From Janthinobacterium sp051380735 (GTDB lineage Bacteria > Pseudomonadota > Gammaproteobacteria > Burkholderiales > Burkholderiaceae_D): a stretch of DNA of 64,000 nt. Shown here one piece after another: positions 41,718-51,617 of the stretch; the first letter of the stretch is position 1; every line of letters starts with the position of its first letter. A program made the position numbers and the translations under genes. The DNA is taken from positions 682,001 through 746,000 of the forward strand of contig NZ_JBNYXQ010000001.1 of the NCBI RefSeq assembly GCF_051380735.1, written 5' to 3'. The notes beneath the pieces were generated by a model. The model did not search any database and was not told where the DNA came from. It saw only the letters and a list, made by a program, of their open reading frames with translations.

Positions 41718-44700
41718 TCATGCTTTTTCCACCTTCACCAGGAAGGACTTGAATTCCGGCGTTTGCGAATTCGCATCCCCCACGCCCGGTGTCAGGGTAT
41801 TGATCAGATACCCAGGCTTGGCCACGCCCGTGAAGCCCCAGTGCAACGGCAGGCCAACCGTGTGCACCGGCTTGCCCTCAATCATCAAGGCCTTGATGCG
41901 CTTGGTGACGACGGCCTTGGCGATGATATGGCCGCGCTTGGAACTGACGCGCACCTCGCCACCGGCGACGACGCCGATGCTTTTCGCCAGCTCTTCGCCG
42001 ATTTCAACGAATTGCTGCGGCTGGATAATGGCGTTCAGGCGTGCATGCTTGGTCCAGTAATGGAAGTGCTCGGTCAGGCGGTAGCTCGTCGCCACATGCG
42101 GATACTCCTCATGCGTGCCGAACATTTTCCGGTCATCGGCGAACACGCGCGCGGCCGGATTGCTGGTCGCCTGCGGGTTTTTCGGATGCATCGGGTTGTA
42201 GCCGAGCGGATTTTCAAACGGCTCGTAATGTTCGGGGAACGGCCCTTCGGCCATCGCGCCGCGCGCAAAGAATCGCGCCACGCCCTCGCCCAGCATGATG
42301 AACGGACCCATGCCGTTTTCCGGCGGTTCGTCGACCTTGAAGTCGGGAATGTCGGCGCCGGTCCAGTTGGTGCCGTTCCATTCGATCAACTTGCGGGTCG
42401 GGTCGAATGCCTTGCCCTTCAGGTCGCACGAAGCGCGGTTGTACAGCACGCGGCGGTTGGCCGGCCACGCCCAGGCCCAGCCAAGCGTCTGGCCGATGCC
42501 GGTCGGGTCGCTGTTGTCGCGCCTTCCCATCTGGTTGCCCGCCTGGGTCCAGCTGCCGGCAAAAATCCAGCAACCGCTGGTGGTCGTGCCGTCGTCGCGC
42601 AGCTGCGCAAACGAGGCCAGCTGCTCGCCCTTCTTCACCAGCAATTTCGTGGCGTCCTTGGGATCGTACAGGTCGGCCAGAGCCTTGCCGTTGAATTCGC
42701 GCGCGATCTCTTCCGGCTGCGGGTTATGCGGCTGGGCATAATTCCACGTCAGGTTGACGATCGGATCCGGGAACTTGCCGCCTTCGGTCTGGTACATCTT
42801 GCGCATGCGCAGGAACAGGCCCGACATGATCTCAAGGTCGCTGCGCGCCTGGCCCGGTGGCTCAGCCGCCTGCCAGTGCCACTGCAGCACGCGCGAGGAG
42901 CTGACCAGCGAACCGCGCTCTTCGGCAAAACAGCTGGTCGGCAAGCGGAACACTTCGGTCATGATCTTGCTCGGATCGACTTCGTGATACTGGCCGTGCG
43001 GCTTCCAGAATTCACCGGTTTCCACCGCCAGCGGATCCATAATGACGAGAAACTTCAGTTTCGACAGCGCTTCGGTGACCTTCTGCTTGTTCGGCGCGGA
43101 CGCCAGCACATTGAAGCCCTGGCAGATATAGCCGGTCATCTTGCCCTGGTGCATGTTCTCGATGGCCTGCATCAGGTCATACGGCTTGTCCAGCTTGGGC
43201 AGGTAGTCGTAGGCGTAGTTGTTCTCGGCCGTGGCAAAGTCACCCCACCACGTCTTCATGAAGCTGACGTGGAATTTGCGGTAATTGCTCCAGTAGCTGA
43301 GCTGGTTAGGACGCAGCGGCTTGGTGGCGCGCGCGGCGATATAGCCGTCGAAGTCCTGCTCGCCCTCGTTCGGCAAGGTCATGTAACCGGGCAGCAAGTT
43401 CGACATTAGGCCCAGGTCGGTCAGGCCCTGGATGTTCGAGTGGCCGCGCAAGGCGTTCATGCCGCCGCCGGCGATGCCCATATTGCCCAGCAACAGCTGC
43501 ACCATGGCGCCGGTGCGGATGGTTTGCGCACCGGTCGAATGGTGGGTCCAGCCCAGCGCGTACAGGATGGTACCGGCGCGTCCCGGCACGGCGGTCGAAG
43601 CCAGTGCTTCCGCTACCTTGTGGAACTTGTCGGCCGACACGCCACACGTGCGCTCGACCATCTCGGTCGTGTAGCGCGCGTAGTGCTTCTTCATCATCTG
43701 GTAGACACAGCGCGGGTGTTCCAGGGTCGGGTCGACCTTGGCGTAACCGTCTTCGCCGATCTCGTAGTCCCAGGTAGCCTTGTCGGTATACTTGCCTTTT
43801 TCCTTGTCGAAGCCCGAGAAAAGGCCATCTTCAAAGGCATAGTCTTCGCGCACGATAAACGGCATGTCCGTGTAGTTGCGCACGTACTCATGCTGGATCT
43901 TGTCGTTCGTCAGCAGATAATTGATGATCGCGCCGAGGAAGACGATGTCCGTGCCGGTACGCGTGGCGCAGTAGTAATCTGCCACGGAGGCGGTACGGGT
44001 AAAACGCGGATCGACAACGATCAGCTTGGCCTTGTTATGCGCCTTCGCTTCCGTTACCCATTTGAAACCGCAAGGATGTGCTTCTGCTGCATTGCCGCCC
44101 ATGACCAGGATCACATCGGCATTCTTGATATCGACCCAATGATTCGTCATCGCGCCACGGCCAAACGTCGGGGCAAGACCTGCCACCGTCGGTCCGTGTC
44201 ATACACGCGCCTGATTATCAAAGGTCAGCATACCCATGCTGCGCACTGTCTTGTGGGTCAGGTAGCCTACTTCATTGCTGCCGGCGGACGCGGCCAGCAT
44301 GCCGGTGGAGAGCCAGCGGTTGACGGTCTTGCCGTCGGCATTCTTTTCGATCAGGTTGGCGTCGCGGTCATCCTTCATCAGGCGCGCGATCTTGTCGAGC
44401 GCCACATCCCAGGAAATCGGCTGCCATTCGGTACCACCCGGTGCGCGGTACTCTGGCACTTTCAAGCGGTTTGGGCTGTGAATGAAGTCGATCAGGCTGG
44501 CGCCTTTCGGGCACAAGGTGCCGCGATTGACGGGGTGATCAGCATCGCCTTCCACGTGGATAATGCTGGAGACGGCATTTTTCGCGCCATCGCCCAGGCC
44601 ATACAACAGGATGCCGCATCCTACCGAACAGTAAGGACAGGTATTGCGTGTCTCGGTGGTCCGGGACAGCTTGTATTGCCGCACTTCCGCCAGCGCCTGG

Positions 44701-44789
44701 CCCGGTGCAAAACCGAGCATGGCGAGGCTGGAGCCGGCAATGGTCGCGCCAGTTACCCGGAGGAACTGGCGCCTTGACATCTGAACCAT
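41718..44789 (-). CDS. fdnG: formate dehydrogenase-N selenocysteine-containing catalytic subunit
   Basis: A 1023-residue molybdopterin bis-MGD enzyme oxidising formate to CO2 in the periplasm. A Tat signal (MSRRQFLRVTGA) is followed by the 4Fe-4S motif CPYCSVGC...CPKG. The UGA at 44199-44201 (codon 197) lies in the context QARV-U-HGPTVAGLAPTFGRGAM, the same as selenocysteine in E. coli FdnG, so it is decoded as Sec rather than a stop. A SECIS hairpin follows and selA, selB and selC are in the same gene block. ATG 44789 has AGAGG six bases upstream. Without Sec decoding the gene looks like two fragments. Confidence 0.95.
44155..44201 (-). promoter_or_regulatory. SECIS element of fdnG
   Basis: Starting 14 bases after the UGA, GGCA-GGTCT-TGCC (44172-44184 on the minus strand) forms a stem with a GGU-containing apical loop. 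This matches the known bacterial SECIS of fdnG/fdhF, where SelB binds. Confidence 0.8.
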
Positions 44790-44823
44790 ATCAGGCCTCT
44801 ATGAGGTGAGTAAATAAAGTAAT

Positions 44824-44871
44824 CGTAAAATAATACAGCGCCGCAATGGCGCCATATCGCCGTATTTTACG
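44824..44871. promoter_or_regulatory. nested inverted repeat upstream of fdnG
   Basis: CGTAAAATA (44824-44832) and TATTTTACG (44863-44871) are exact inverted arms enclosing GCGCC/GGCGC. The structure lies 35-82 bases upstream of the fdnG ATG. Operator or leader hairpin; no regulator is assigned. Confidence 0.35.
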
Positions 44872-44925
44872 CCTCAATCAAAAGCGAGGCAGAGCGTGAC
44901 AACAAAAGTTACTAAAAAACAATAC

Positions 44926-46002
44926 TCAGCACGATGCGGCATCGCTTGCTGCCGCTCCCAGCAGACGCGTCAATTGCGCCGCCGGCAGGCTGTGGGCCAG
45001 CCGCGCTGCCTGCCCAGACCACAGCAGGCTGAAGTCGCCACTGCCCTGCGCTTCGGCTTTCTGCTTGAGCAACAGCGAGGCGCCGCCGGCCAGTGGAAAA
45101 GCTGGTGCCAGGGTGGACATCGGCCCCGCTTGCGTCACCAGCCGGTTGGCTATGCCGCGTGCCGGGCGCCCGGTAAATACATTGGTCAGGCGCGTGGCGT
45201 CGTCGCGCGTGGCTTCCAGTGCCGCACGGTGAACCGCAGAAGTGCGCGCTTCCGGGCACAACAGATAAGCGGTGCCCGCCTGCACTGCGTCGGCGCCCAG
45301 CGCCAGCGCAGCCCGCGCGCCGCGCGCGTCGGCAATACCGCCGGCGGCAATCACCGGCAGGTTGACGGCATCGACGATCTGCGGCACCAGGGCAAAGGTA
45401 CCAACTTGCGCATCGATATCGTCTGACAGGAACATGCCCCGATGGCCGCCCGCCTCCCAGCCTTGCGCGATGATGGCGTCGCAGCCATGCTGCTCCAGCC
45501 AGATTGCCTCTGCTACGGTGGTGGCCGACGACAGCACCATCGCGCCCGTCGCTTTCACGCGTGCCAGCAGTTCGGGCGCCGGCAGGCCGAAGTGAAAACT
45601 GACCACGCCGGGGCGCAGCTCTTCGACCAGCGCGCACATTTCCCCGCCGAACGGATGGCGTACCGAGGTCGGTATCGGCAGCGCCGGATCGATGCCCAGC
45701 TCGCCATAATATGGCGCCAGATGCGCGCGCCAGGCCGCTTCGCGTATGGCGTCCACTTCGGGTGGCTGGTGGCAAAAGAAATTCAGGTTGACGGGCCTGT
45801 CGGTCGCGGCGCGTATCGCGCGCATTTCAGCGCGGATCTGCTGCGCGTCGAGTCCGGCGCAAGCGAGCGAACCGAGGCCGCCGGCCTGTGCCACGGCGAT
45901 GACGATCTCATGCATGGCGGCGGCCACCATCGGCGCCTGGATCACGGGCAGGTCCACGCCCAGCAAGCGGGTGAGGTGTTGGGCAGGATAGTTGTTTGTC
46001 AT
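44926..46002 (-). CDS. nitronate monooxygenase-like flavoprotein
   Basis: A 358-residue FMN-dependent TIM-barrel enzyme of the NPD/nitronate monooxygenase family. The N-terminal VIQAPMVAAAMHEIVIAVAQAGGLGS is typical. CDAIIAQGWEAGGHRG carries the catalytic-His region, and VNLPVIAAGGIADARGARAALALGADAVQAGTAYL is the phosphate-binding end of the barrel. It would oxidise alkyl nitronates such as propionate-3-nitronate, or act as an NAD(P)H:quinone reductase. The start at 46002 is preceded by GGAAAG. Confidence 0.85.
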   Translation of the reverse strand: MTNNYPAQHLTRLLGVDLPVIQAPMVAAAMHEIVIAVAQAGGLGSLACAGLDAQQIRAEMRAIRAATDRPVNLNFFCHQPPEVDAIREAAWRAHLAPYYGELGIDPALPIPTSVRHPFGGEMCALVEELRPGVVSFHFGLPAPELLARVKATGAMVLSSATTVAEAIWLEQHGCDAIIAQGWEAGGHRGMFLSDDIDAQVGTFALVPQIVDAVNLPVIAAGGIADARGARAALALGADAVQAGTAYLLCPEARTSAVHRAALEATRDDATRLTNVFTGRPARGIANRLVTQAGPMSTLAPAFPLAGGASLLLKQKAEAQGSGDFSLLWSGQAARLAHSLPAAQLTRLLGAAASDAASC

Positions 46003-46076
46003 GGCAGAGCTTTCCGCAAAAGGCCATGCCACAAGCGTAGCGACTGGCGTTCAAAACGCCAGTATCCCATGAACCA

Positions 46077-48227
46077 CTACAGGCTGTAGCGCAAGGTCAA
46101 TGCCACATTGCGTGGCGCACCGGGCAAGCTCAGGTTCGGGCTGCTGCCGTGGCCTGACACGATATAGCGCGTGTCGCCGAGATTGTTGACGTTCAGTTGC
46201 ACCTCGTACTTGCCGGTGCGATAGGCAGCCATGGCGTCGGCCGTCACATAGCCCGGCAGCAGCACCGTATTGCCCGGATTGGCATAACGGCTGCCGACGG
46301 CATTGGCACCGCCGCCCACCGTCCAGCCCTGGCCAAGGTCTTTGGTCAGCCACAGATTGGCCGTGTTACGGGACGTCAATGTGGCACGCTTGCCCTTGAC
46401 GGCGACCGAGCTGGCGGTGGTCGTGCCCGGCGCATTGACACTGCGGTCGACGGCGATCGAATCGGTGATGGTGGCGTCCAGCCAGGCATAGCCGGCCGTC
46501 ATGCTCCAGCCGCCGCGCAGGTCGGCGTTGAAAGTCAGCTCCAGGCCGTCGGTGCGCTGGGTGCCGACCGGCACGATGCGGTTGGTGATGGGGTCGCTGG
46601 TCTTGATATTGTCGCGTTCCAGGCGAAACAGCGACACCGTGGTGCTGGCACGTCCATCCATCAGATCGTATTTGGCGCCCACTTCGGTATTGCGCGTGGC
46701 TTCCGGCGCCAGATCGGCATTGTTGGCGGCCAGCGCGAAGTTCTCGCCGCTGGGCTGGAAGGACCGGCTCCACGAGGCGTAGTAGGATTGCGTGGCGCCA
46801 GGTTGCCAAACCAGGCCGGCGCGCGGACTCCAGGCCGAGTCGGTACGCGACAGGTTTGCCGTAGTGGCCCCCGCCGCGTTGACCAGGCGCGACTGTTGTT
46901 GGTAGCTGTCGTAACGCAAGCCTGCCAGCGCCTTCCATTGTTCGCTGAAGGTGATCGCATCCTGCACATAGCCGGCGGCCGTGTCGTAGGTGCCGAAGGT
47001 ATCGCTGCGCACGCCCAGTTTCGTGCGATCCACGCGCGGCAGCACGGGATTGAAGATCGACACATTGGTCGCCACCACGGTGGCGGCCCAGCTGCTGGCG
47101 TCCTTGCCCTGGGTGCCGAACTCGGCGCCGTACAGCACTTCGTGGCGGACATTGCCGGTGACCAGCTTTTGTGTCAGCTCGGTCTGGTTGAACCAGCCGT
47201 CTTCATCGCGATTGAGCTTGGCATGGCCCAGGTTCATGGTGCCACGCACTTCGTTGACATTGCCCGAGATATTCGTGTTGTTGCGGTCAAGGTGATAATC
47301 GTAGTATCGGAAGGCATTGCGCAACGACAGCGTGTCGCTGAACTTGTGCGTCAGGGTGGCGGAGGTAGATACCACGCGCGACTGGGAAAAGTCCGCATCG
47401 CGCGCATTGGCTGCGCCATAGTAGGTGCCGGGATCCACGTTGACCGGACGGCCCTGATACGAAGGAATGCCGAAATCGGTCAAGCGCCGGTCTTCCAGGT
47501 AATCGCCCTGCAGCAGCAAGCGGGTATCGCCGGACAGGCGGATCGCCACCGCTGGCGCCAGCGCCGTACGGTTCAGCAATTGCTGGTCGCGGTAGCTGTC
47601 GGACAACTCGCGCGCGCCCGTCAGGCGCCACGATACTTCCTCACCAGCGCGGCCGACGTCGATTTCGCCACGGCGACCCGCCGTGTTGGTCAGGCTGAGC
47701 GCCACATCGGCAATGTCAATGCCAGGTTTTTTGGTAATACGGTTGACCAGCCCGCCCGACGAGCCGCGGCCGTACAGCACGGCGGCCGGCCCCTTGATCA
47801 CTTCCAGGCGCTCGACGTTCGACAGGTCGCGGAAATACAGGGCATCGTCGCGGAAACCATCGACGAACTGGTCGCCGATGGCCGTGAACCCGCGAATAAA
47901 GACCTGGTCACGCTGGCCGTCACCGGTGGACAAGCCCACGCCAGGAATATTTTTCATGACATCCTGGATCGACAGCGCGTGCTGGTCGCGGATCACGGCG
48001 GCTGGCACCACATTGATGGTCTGCGGCACGTCGCGCAAAGCCATTTCCGTCTTGGTGGCGCTGCCCGAAGTGGGCGCCACATAGCCATTGCTGTCCCTGG
48101 CGGCCGTAACCGTGATGGCCGGCAAGCTTTCCTGGGCGGCTGCCAGTTGAGGCAAGGCACCGGTGGTGAAGGCGCCCAGGAGGGCGATGGTGACTGGTGT
48201 AAATACTGGCTTGCTGCGCGACTGCAT
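46077..48227 (-). CDS. TonB-dependent siderophore receptor
   Basis: A 716-residue outer-membrane receptor. A signal peptide (about residues 1-31) is followed by a plug domain with LRDVPQTINVVPAAVIRDQ, IQDVMKNIPGV and VERLEVIKGPAAVLYGRGSSGG. The 22-stranded barrel ends in TLRYSL-type sequence with aromatic periodicity. No obvious classical TonB box can be fixed. A Fur box lies upstream, so it is expected under iron limitation. Plug features resemble catecholate-type (Fiu-like) or FpvA-like receptors; ligand not decidable. Confidence 0.92.
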   Translation of the reverse strand: MQSRSKPVFTPVTIALLGAFTTGALPQLAAAQESLPAITVTAARDSNGYVAPTSGSATKTEMALRDVPQTINVVPAAVIRDQHALSIQDVMKNIPGVGLSTGDGQRDQVFIRGFTAIGDQFVDGFRDDALYFRDLSNVERLEVIKGPAAVLYGRGSSGGLVNRITKKPGIDIADVALSLTNTAGRRGEIDVGRAGEEVSWRLTGARELSDSYRDQQLLNRTALAPAVAIRLSGDTRLLLQGDYLEDRRLTDFGIPSYQGRPVNVDPGTYYGAANARDADFSQSRVVSTSATLTHKFSDTLSLRNAFRYYDYHLDRNNTNISGNVNEVRGTMNLGHAKLNRDEDGWFNQTELTQKLVTGNVRHEVLYGAEFGTQGKDASSWAATVVATNVSIFNPVLPRVDRTKLGVRSDTFGTYDTAAGYVQDAITFSEQWKALAGLRYDSYQQQSRLVNAAGATTANLSRTDSAWSPRAGLVWQPGATQSYYASWSRSFQPSGENFALAANNADLAPEATRNTEVGAKYDLMDGRASTTVSLFRLERDNIKTSDPITNRIVPVGTQRTDGLELTFNADLRGGWSMTAGYAWLDATITDSIAVDRSVNAPGTTTASSVAVKGKRATLTSRNTANLWLTKDLGQGWTVGGGANAVGSRYANPGNTVLLPGYVTADAMAAYRTGKYEVQLNVNNLGDTRYIVSGHGSSPNLSLPGAPRNVALTLRYSL

Positions 48228-48249
48228 ACGACTCCCGTCATGTTTTTTT

Positions 48250-48268
48250 GAATGAGAACCATTCTCAC
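48250..48268. promoter_or_regulatory. Fur box of the siderophore receptor
   Basis: TGAGAA and TTCTCA arms three bases apart (48253-48267) within a 19-bp Fur-box-like sequence, 23 bases upstream of the receptor start on the minus strand. Confidence 0.7.
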
Positions 48269-48611
48269 GACAATCATACCAGCGCTTGCCCCTGCAAGGT
48301 AAGCGATATGTAAGTAACAGTACTTACAGGCAGCTCACTTGAGGTAAATAAACCACAAAAAACAAATATTAAAAACATATTTAAATTGCCTAAAAAAACT
48401 ATTCCCTTGCATCAATGCTATACTTGCCGTCAGTTGGAAGACGACAATACCGATCGCTGCTTCCCTTGCCGTACCTCCATCGCCACGCTTGATGTGGCTT
48501 GCCGTAACGAATTACGCGGCACACGACGCCCCGATCCCCTGCACCTTGCAGCACCTGTTCTCCCTTTTGCAGACGGCGGCGATCATGAATACTCAACCTG
48601 CTAGGACCACC
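48269..48611. other. AT-rich intergenic region upstream of the chemoreceptor
   Basis: About 340 bases without a convincing gene. It holds an A/T-rich stretch (about 48340-48400) and a TATACT at 48419-48424 that could be a -10 for the chemoreceptor, though no -35 is clear. A 72-codon plus-strand frame at 48386-48604 lacks coding character and overlaps the chemoreceptor leader. Confidence 0.5.
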
Positions 48612-50303
48612 ATGAAAAACCTGAATATCGGCGGGCGCCTCGGCGTCGGCTTTGCCATTGTATTACTGTTGCTGGCCGCCCTGACCGTCACCGCCATCGT
48701 GCGCATGCAAACGGCCAGCGACCTGACCTATCGCCTGATCCACACCAGCATCAAGAACCAGCGCATGGTGGCCGAATGGGCCAAGATTATCGAGATCAAC
48801 AGCGTGCGCGGCGTCGCCACTTTTGAAATGAATGATCCGGCCGCGCGCGCCAAGATGGAGCAGGACCTGAAAGTGCACGCCGAACGCTCGAGCCAGTTGC
48901 AGGAACAGATCGGCGCCTCGCTGCGCAACCCGGCCGTCAAGGAACAGTTTCAGGTGGTGCGCAAGGTCCGCTCGGAGTACGTCACCGTCCGCGGCCGCGC
49001 TTTCCAGTTGAAGGCCGATGGCGACTTCGACGGCGCCAAGCAGATGTTCTACAGGGACCTCTCGCCGATTACCGCCGCCTACCTGGCGGAAGTGAAACGC
49101 TTTTCCGAGATGCAGATCGCGGCTGCCGATGGCGTGGCCGACAGCATCATGGAGTCCTATACCAGCACCCGCACCCTGCTGATCGAACTGGGCCTGCTGG
49201 CCATCGTGGTCGGCGTCGCTTTTGCCTGGCGCATCAGCCGCTCGATCACGCAGCCGATCCGCGCCGCCGTGAAGGTAGCCGAAACCGTGGCTGCCGGCGA
49301 CCTGACCAGCAACATCGTGGTGGCCAGCCGCGACGAAACGGGCCAGCTGATGCATGCCCTGAAAACCATGAACGACAGCCTGGTGGCCATCGTCGGCCAG
49401 GTGCGCAGCGGCACCGATACCATTGCCACGGCATCGTCCGAAATTGCGGCCGGCAATCAGGACCTGTCGTCGCGTACGGAACAGCAAGCCAGTTCACTGG
49501 AAGAAACCGCCTCGTCGATGGAAGAACTGACCTCGACCGTCAAGCAAAACACCGATAACGCACGCCAGGCCAACAAGCTGGCCGGCGACGCGGCTGACAT
49601 CGCCAGCCGCGGCGGCGCCGTGGTGGCCGACGTGGTCACCACCATGGGCGACATCAATGCCTCGTCGAAGAAAATCGTTGATATCATTTCCGTGATTGAC
49701 GGGATTGCCTTCCAGACCAATATCCTGGCCCTGAACGCTGCTGTCGAAGCGGCGCGGGCCGGCGAACAGGGCCGCGGCTTTGCCGTGGTGGCCACCGAAG
49801 TGCGCAACCTGGCGCAGCGCTCCAGCGCGGCCGCCAAGGAAATCAAGGGCCTGATCGACGACTCGGTCGAAAAGGTCGATGCCGGTACGCGCCTGGTCGA
49901 CAAGGCCGGCCGCACGATGGAAGAAATCGTGCAAAGCATCGGCTTTGTCACCTCGATCATGAGCGAGATCAGCAACGCCAGCGAAGAGCAAAGTGCGGGC
50001 ATCGAGCAGGTGAACCAGGCGATTTCCGAAATGGACCAGGTCACCCAGCAAAATGCTGCATTGGTCGAAGAAGCCTCGGCCGCCGCCGAAGCGATGCAGG
50101 ACCAGGCCAGCGAACTGGCGAAGGTGGTCAGCGTATTTCGTCTCGATAACCGCCTCGACGCCGGCGCAGCGGCGCCACTTCGCGCCAGCGCGCCCGCAGC
50201 ACCAGTCAGGAAAACTCCTGCCCCTTCTGCTGCCCTGAGCCTGCCCACGCAGCGCAACAAGCCGAAGAGCAGCAGCAGCGAAGGCGAATGGGAAGAGTTC
50301 TGA
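48612..50303 (+). CDS. methyl-accepting chemotaxis protein
   Basis: A 563-residue transmembrane chemoreceptor. Membrane helix 1 is at about residues 12-32, a four-helix-bundle sensor (4HB_MCP) at about 33-185 and membrane helix 2 at about 187-206. HAMP follows, then a long signalling hairpin whose tip is VIDGIAFQTNILALNAAVEAARAGEQGRGFAVVA. Methylation-helix sequence EEQSAGIEQVNQAI and TEQQASSLEETASSMEELT lie either side. The C-terminus EGEWEEF is a CheR/CheB tether pentapeptide. ATG 48612 has AGGA upstream; ATG 48585 is an alternative. Ligand unknown. Confidence 0.93.
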   Translation: MKNLNIGGRLGVGFAIVLLLLAALTVTAIVRMQTASDLTYRLIHTSIKNQRMVAEWAKIIEINSVRGVATFEMNDPAARAKMEQDLKVHAERSSQLQEQIGASLRNPAVKEQFQVVRKVRSEYVTVRGRAFQLKADGDFDGAKQMFYRDLSPITAAYLAEVKRFSEMQIAAADGVADSIMESYTSTRTLLIELGLLAIVVGVAFAWRISRSITQPIRAAVKVAETVAAGDLTSNIVVASRDETGQLMHALKTMNDSLVAIVGQVRSGTDTIATASSEIAAGNQDLSSRTEQQASSLEETASSMEELTSTVKQNTDNARQANKLAGDAADIASRGGAVVADVVTTMGDINASSKKIVDIISVIDGIAFQTNILALNAAVEAARAGEQGRGFAVVATEVRNLAQRSSAAAKEIKGLIDDSVEKVDAGTRLVDKAGRTMEEIVQSIGFVTSIMSEISNASEEQSAGIEQVNQAISEMDQVTQQNAALVEEASAAAEAMQDQASELAKVVSVFRLDNRLDAGAAAPLRASAPAAPVRKTPAPSAALSLPTQRNKPKSSSSEGEWEEF

Positions 50304-50377
50304 TCAAGCCCTGAATAACGGCGGACCAGGCACGGTCGCGGCTACAATCGCGTTTCAACTTTTTTGAAGGAAGCACC

Positions 50378-51607
50378 GTGCACCTGTCCGTCAACCGCCT
50401 GACCCTGCTGTTCCTGCTGGTATTGCTGGTCACCGTCATCCTGCAAGGTTGCGGCACCGTGCCGCGCCAGCAAATCAGCGCGCCTGCCTCGGCCAGCGCC
50501 GACTACTGCATCGGCCGCCTGGCCGTTACCGCGCTGGAACCCGTGCAGTTTCTGGGCGGCGCCTACCAGTTTTACTGGGGCGATATCGATACCTGGCGCG
50601 AAGACGCAGCCAGCTATCGCCGACGCGTGCTGGCTGCGCAGGCGTCCACCGAGGGCGCGCGCGTGCGCGAGCTGGTCAAGCCGGTCGAAAAACTGCCGCA
50701 CGACGACGGCGTGTTGATCGTTGCACGCGAAGAAGACCAGCGGCCCCTTGATCCGAACGTGGTACAGGTCACCGGCTTTATCCACCGCGACGGCACCACG
50801 ATGCGCTTTCAGAAGCGGGCCGTCAGCCGTTTGCAGGATGTAACGGAACAGCGCGCCAGGGAAATACTGGCGTCCAGCGACACCAGCAGCACAGCATTCC
50901 CGAGGGCACGGCAGGCTCAAGATGGCTTTTGCGTGATGCATGGCATGGTCAAGCTTGCGCCCCTGCCCGGCTGGCATGAAACCACGCGCACGGAGGGCAA
51001 GTTCATGCTGCAAGGCAGTGCCTATCGTTTCAGCCTGCGCACCCGCTATCTGCGTTCCCTGTCCTTCAACGAGATCGAGGCGGACAACCAGCGGCTGGTG
51101 CTGGCGGAACTGGCCGGCGGCACGAAAGACAGCACCCTGGTCGCGCAACCAGTCAGTGCGAACGTCAGCCTGCTGACCATGCCCGTCCCGGGCGGCGGCA
51201 GCAAGCACATCGCGGAATGGCGCCTGCCAGCCAGCAGCACCTCGCATGGCACGCCGGTAACCTTCCTGTATGTCTGGCCGGAATCGACTACCCCCACGGC
51301 CCAGGAAGACGCCGCCTTCCTGCAGTGGATGGCTGCGCGCCCGCAGCAAAGCACGCCGCTGCTGCAACTACAGTCCGTGCGCGCCGCCGCCGGCCAAGTC
51401 AAGCCGGCACCGGTTCGCGAAGAAAGCAAGGTGGTGTACCGCATGCAGCTCACTTACCCGGGCAAGCAGTCGTCGAACGATCGTCATTACCTGATTTTGC
51501 GCGACAACCGGCAGGTTGACGAAGGCCGCAGCGATGCCCAGGGTTTTACCCGCGCGCAGAACGCCGACTACGATGAAGTCTGGGGCACCACGGTGCTGAA
51601 CAAGTAG
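50378..51607 (+). CDS. lipoprotein resembling T6SS immunity protein Tli4
   Basis: A 409-residue lipoprotein. A hydrophobic signal with the lipobox LQGC (Cys25) is followed by two similar halves. The first begins DYCIGRLAVTALEPVQFLGG (about 42-61) and the second QDGFCVMHGMVKLAPLPGWHET (about 186-207). This arrangement resembles Tli4, the immunity protein that protects against phospholipase effectors of type VI secretion, but I assign it from recall only. It starts at GTG 50378 with GAAGGAAG upstream. No effector or vgrG gene is adjacent, so if Tli4-like it is an orphan. Confidence 0.5.
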   Translation: MHLSVNRLTLLFLLVLLVTVILQGCGTVPRQQISAPASASADYCIGRLAVTALEPVQFLGGAYQFYWGDIDTWREDAASYRRRVLAAQASTEGARVRELVKPVEKLPHDDGVLIVAREEDQRPLDPNVVQVTGFIHRDGTTMRFQKRAVSRLQDVTEQRAREILASSDTSSTAFPRARQAQDGFCVMHGMVKLAPLPGWHETTRTEGKFMLQGSAYRFSLRTRYLRSLSFNEIEADNQRLVLAELAGGTKDSTLVAQPVSANVSLLTMPVPGGGSKHIAEWRLPASSTSHGTPVTFLYVWPESTTPTAQEDAAFLQWMAARPQQSTPLLQLQSVRAAAGQVKPAPVREESKVVYRMQLTYPGKQSSNDRHYLILRDNRQVDEGRSDAQGFTRAQNADYDEVWGTTVLNK

Positions 51608-51617
51608 TCAGTGCTGA

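Noticed and set aside
41514..43409. Long plus-strand open frame (631 codons)
   Set aside because: Antisense to fdnG and fdnH; no domain or ribosome-binding site.
44199..44201. Stop codon splitting fdnG, as in a pseudogene
   Set aside because: Context, SECIS hairpin and linked selA, selB and selC show it is a selenocysteine codon.
46197..48251. Long plus-strand open frame (684 codons)
   Set aside because: It is antisense to the TonB receptor, with low-complexity composition from high-GC codon bias.
48386..48604. Small 72-codon plus-strand frame with several Cys
   Set aside because: No ribosome-binding site or family match, and it runs into the chemoreceptor leader in another frame.
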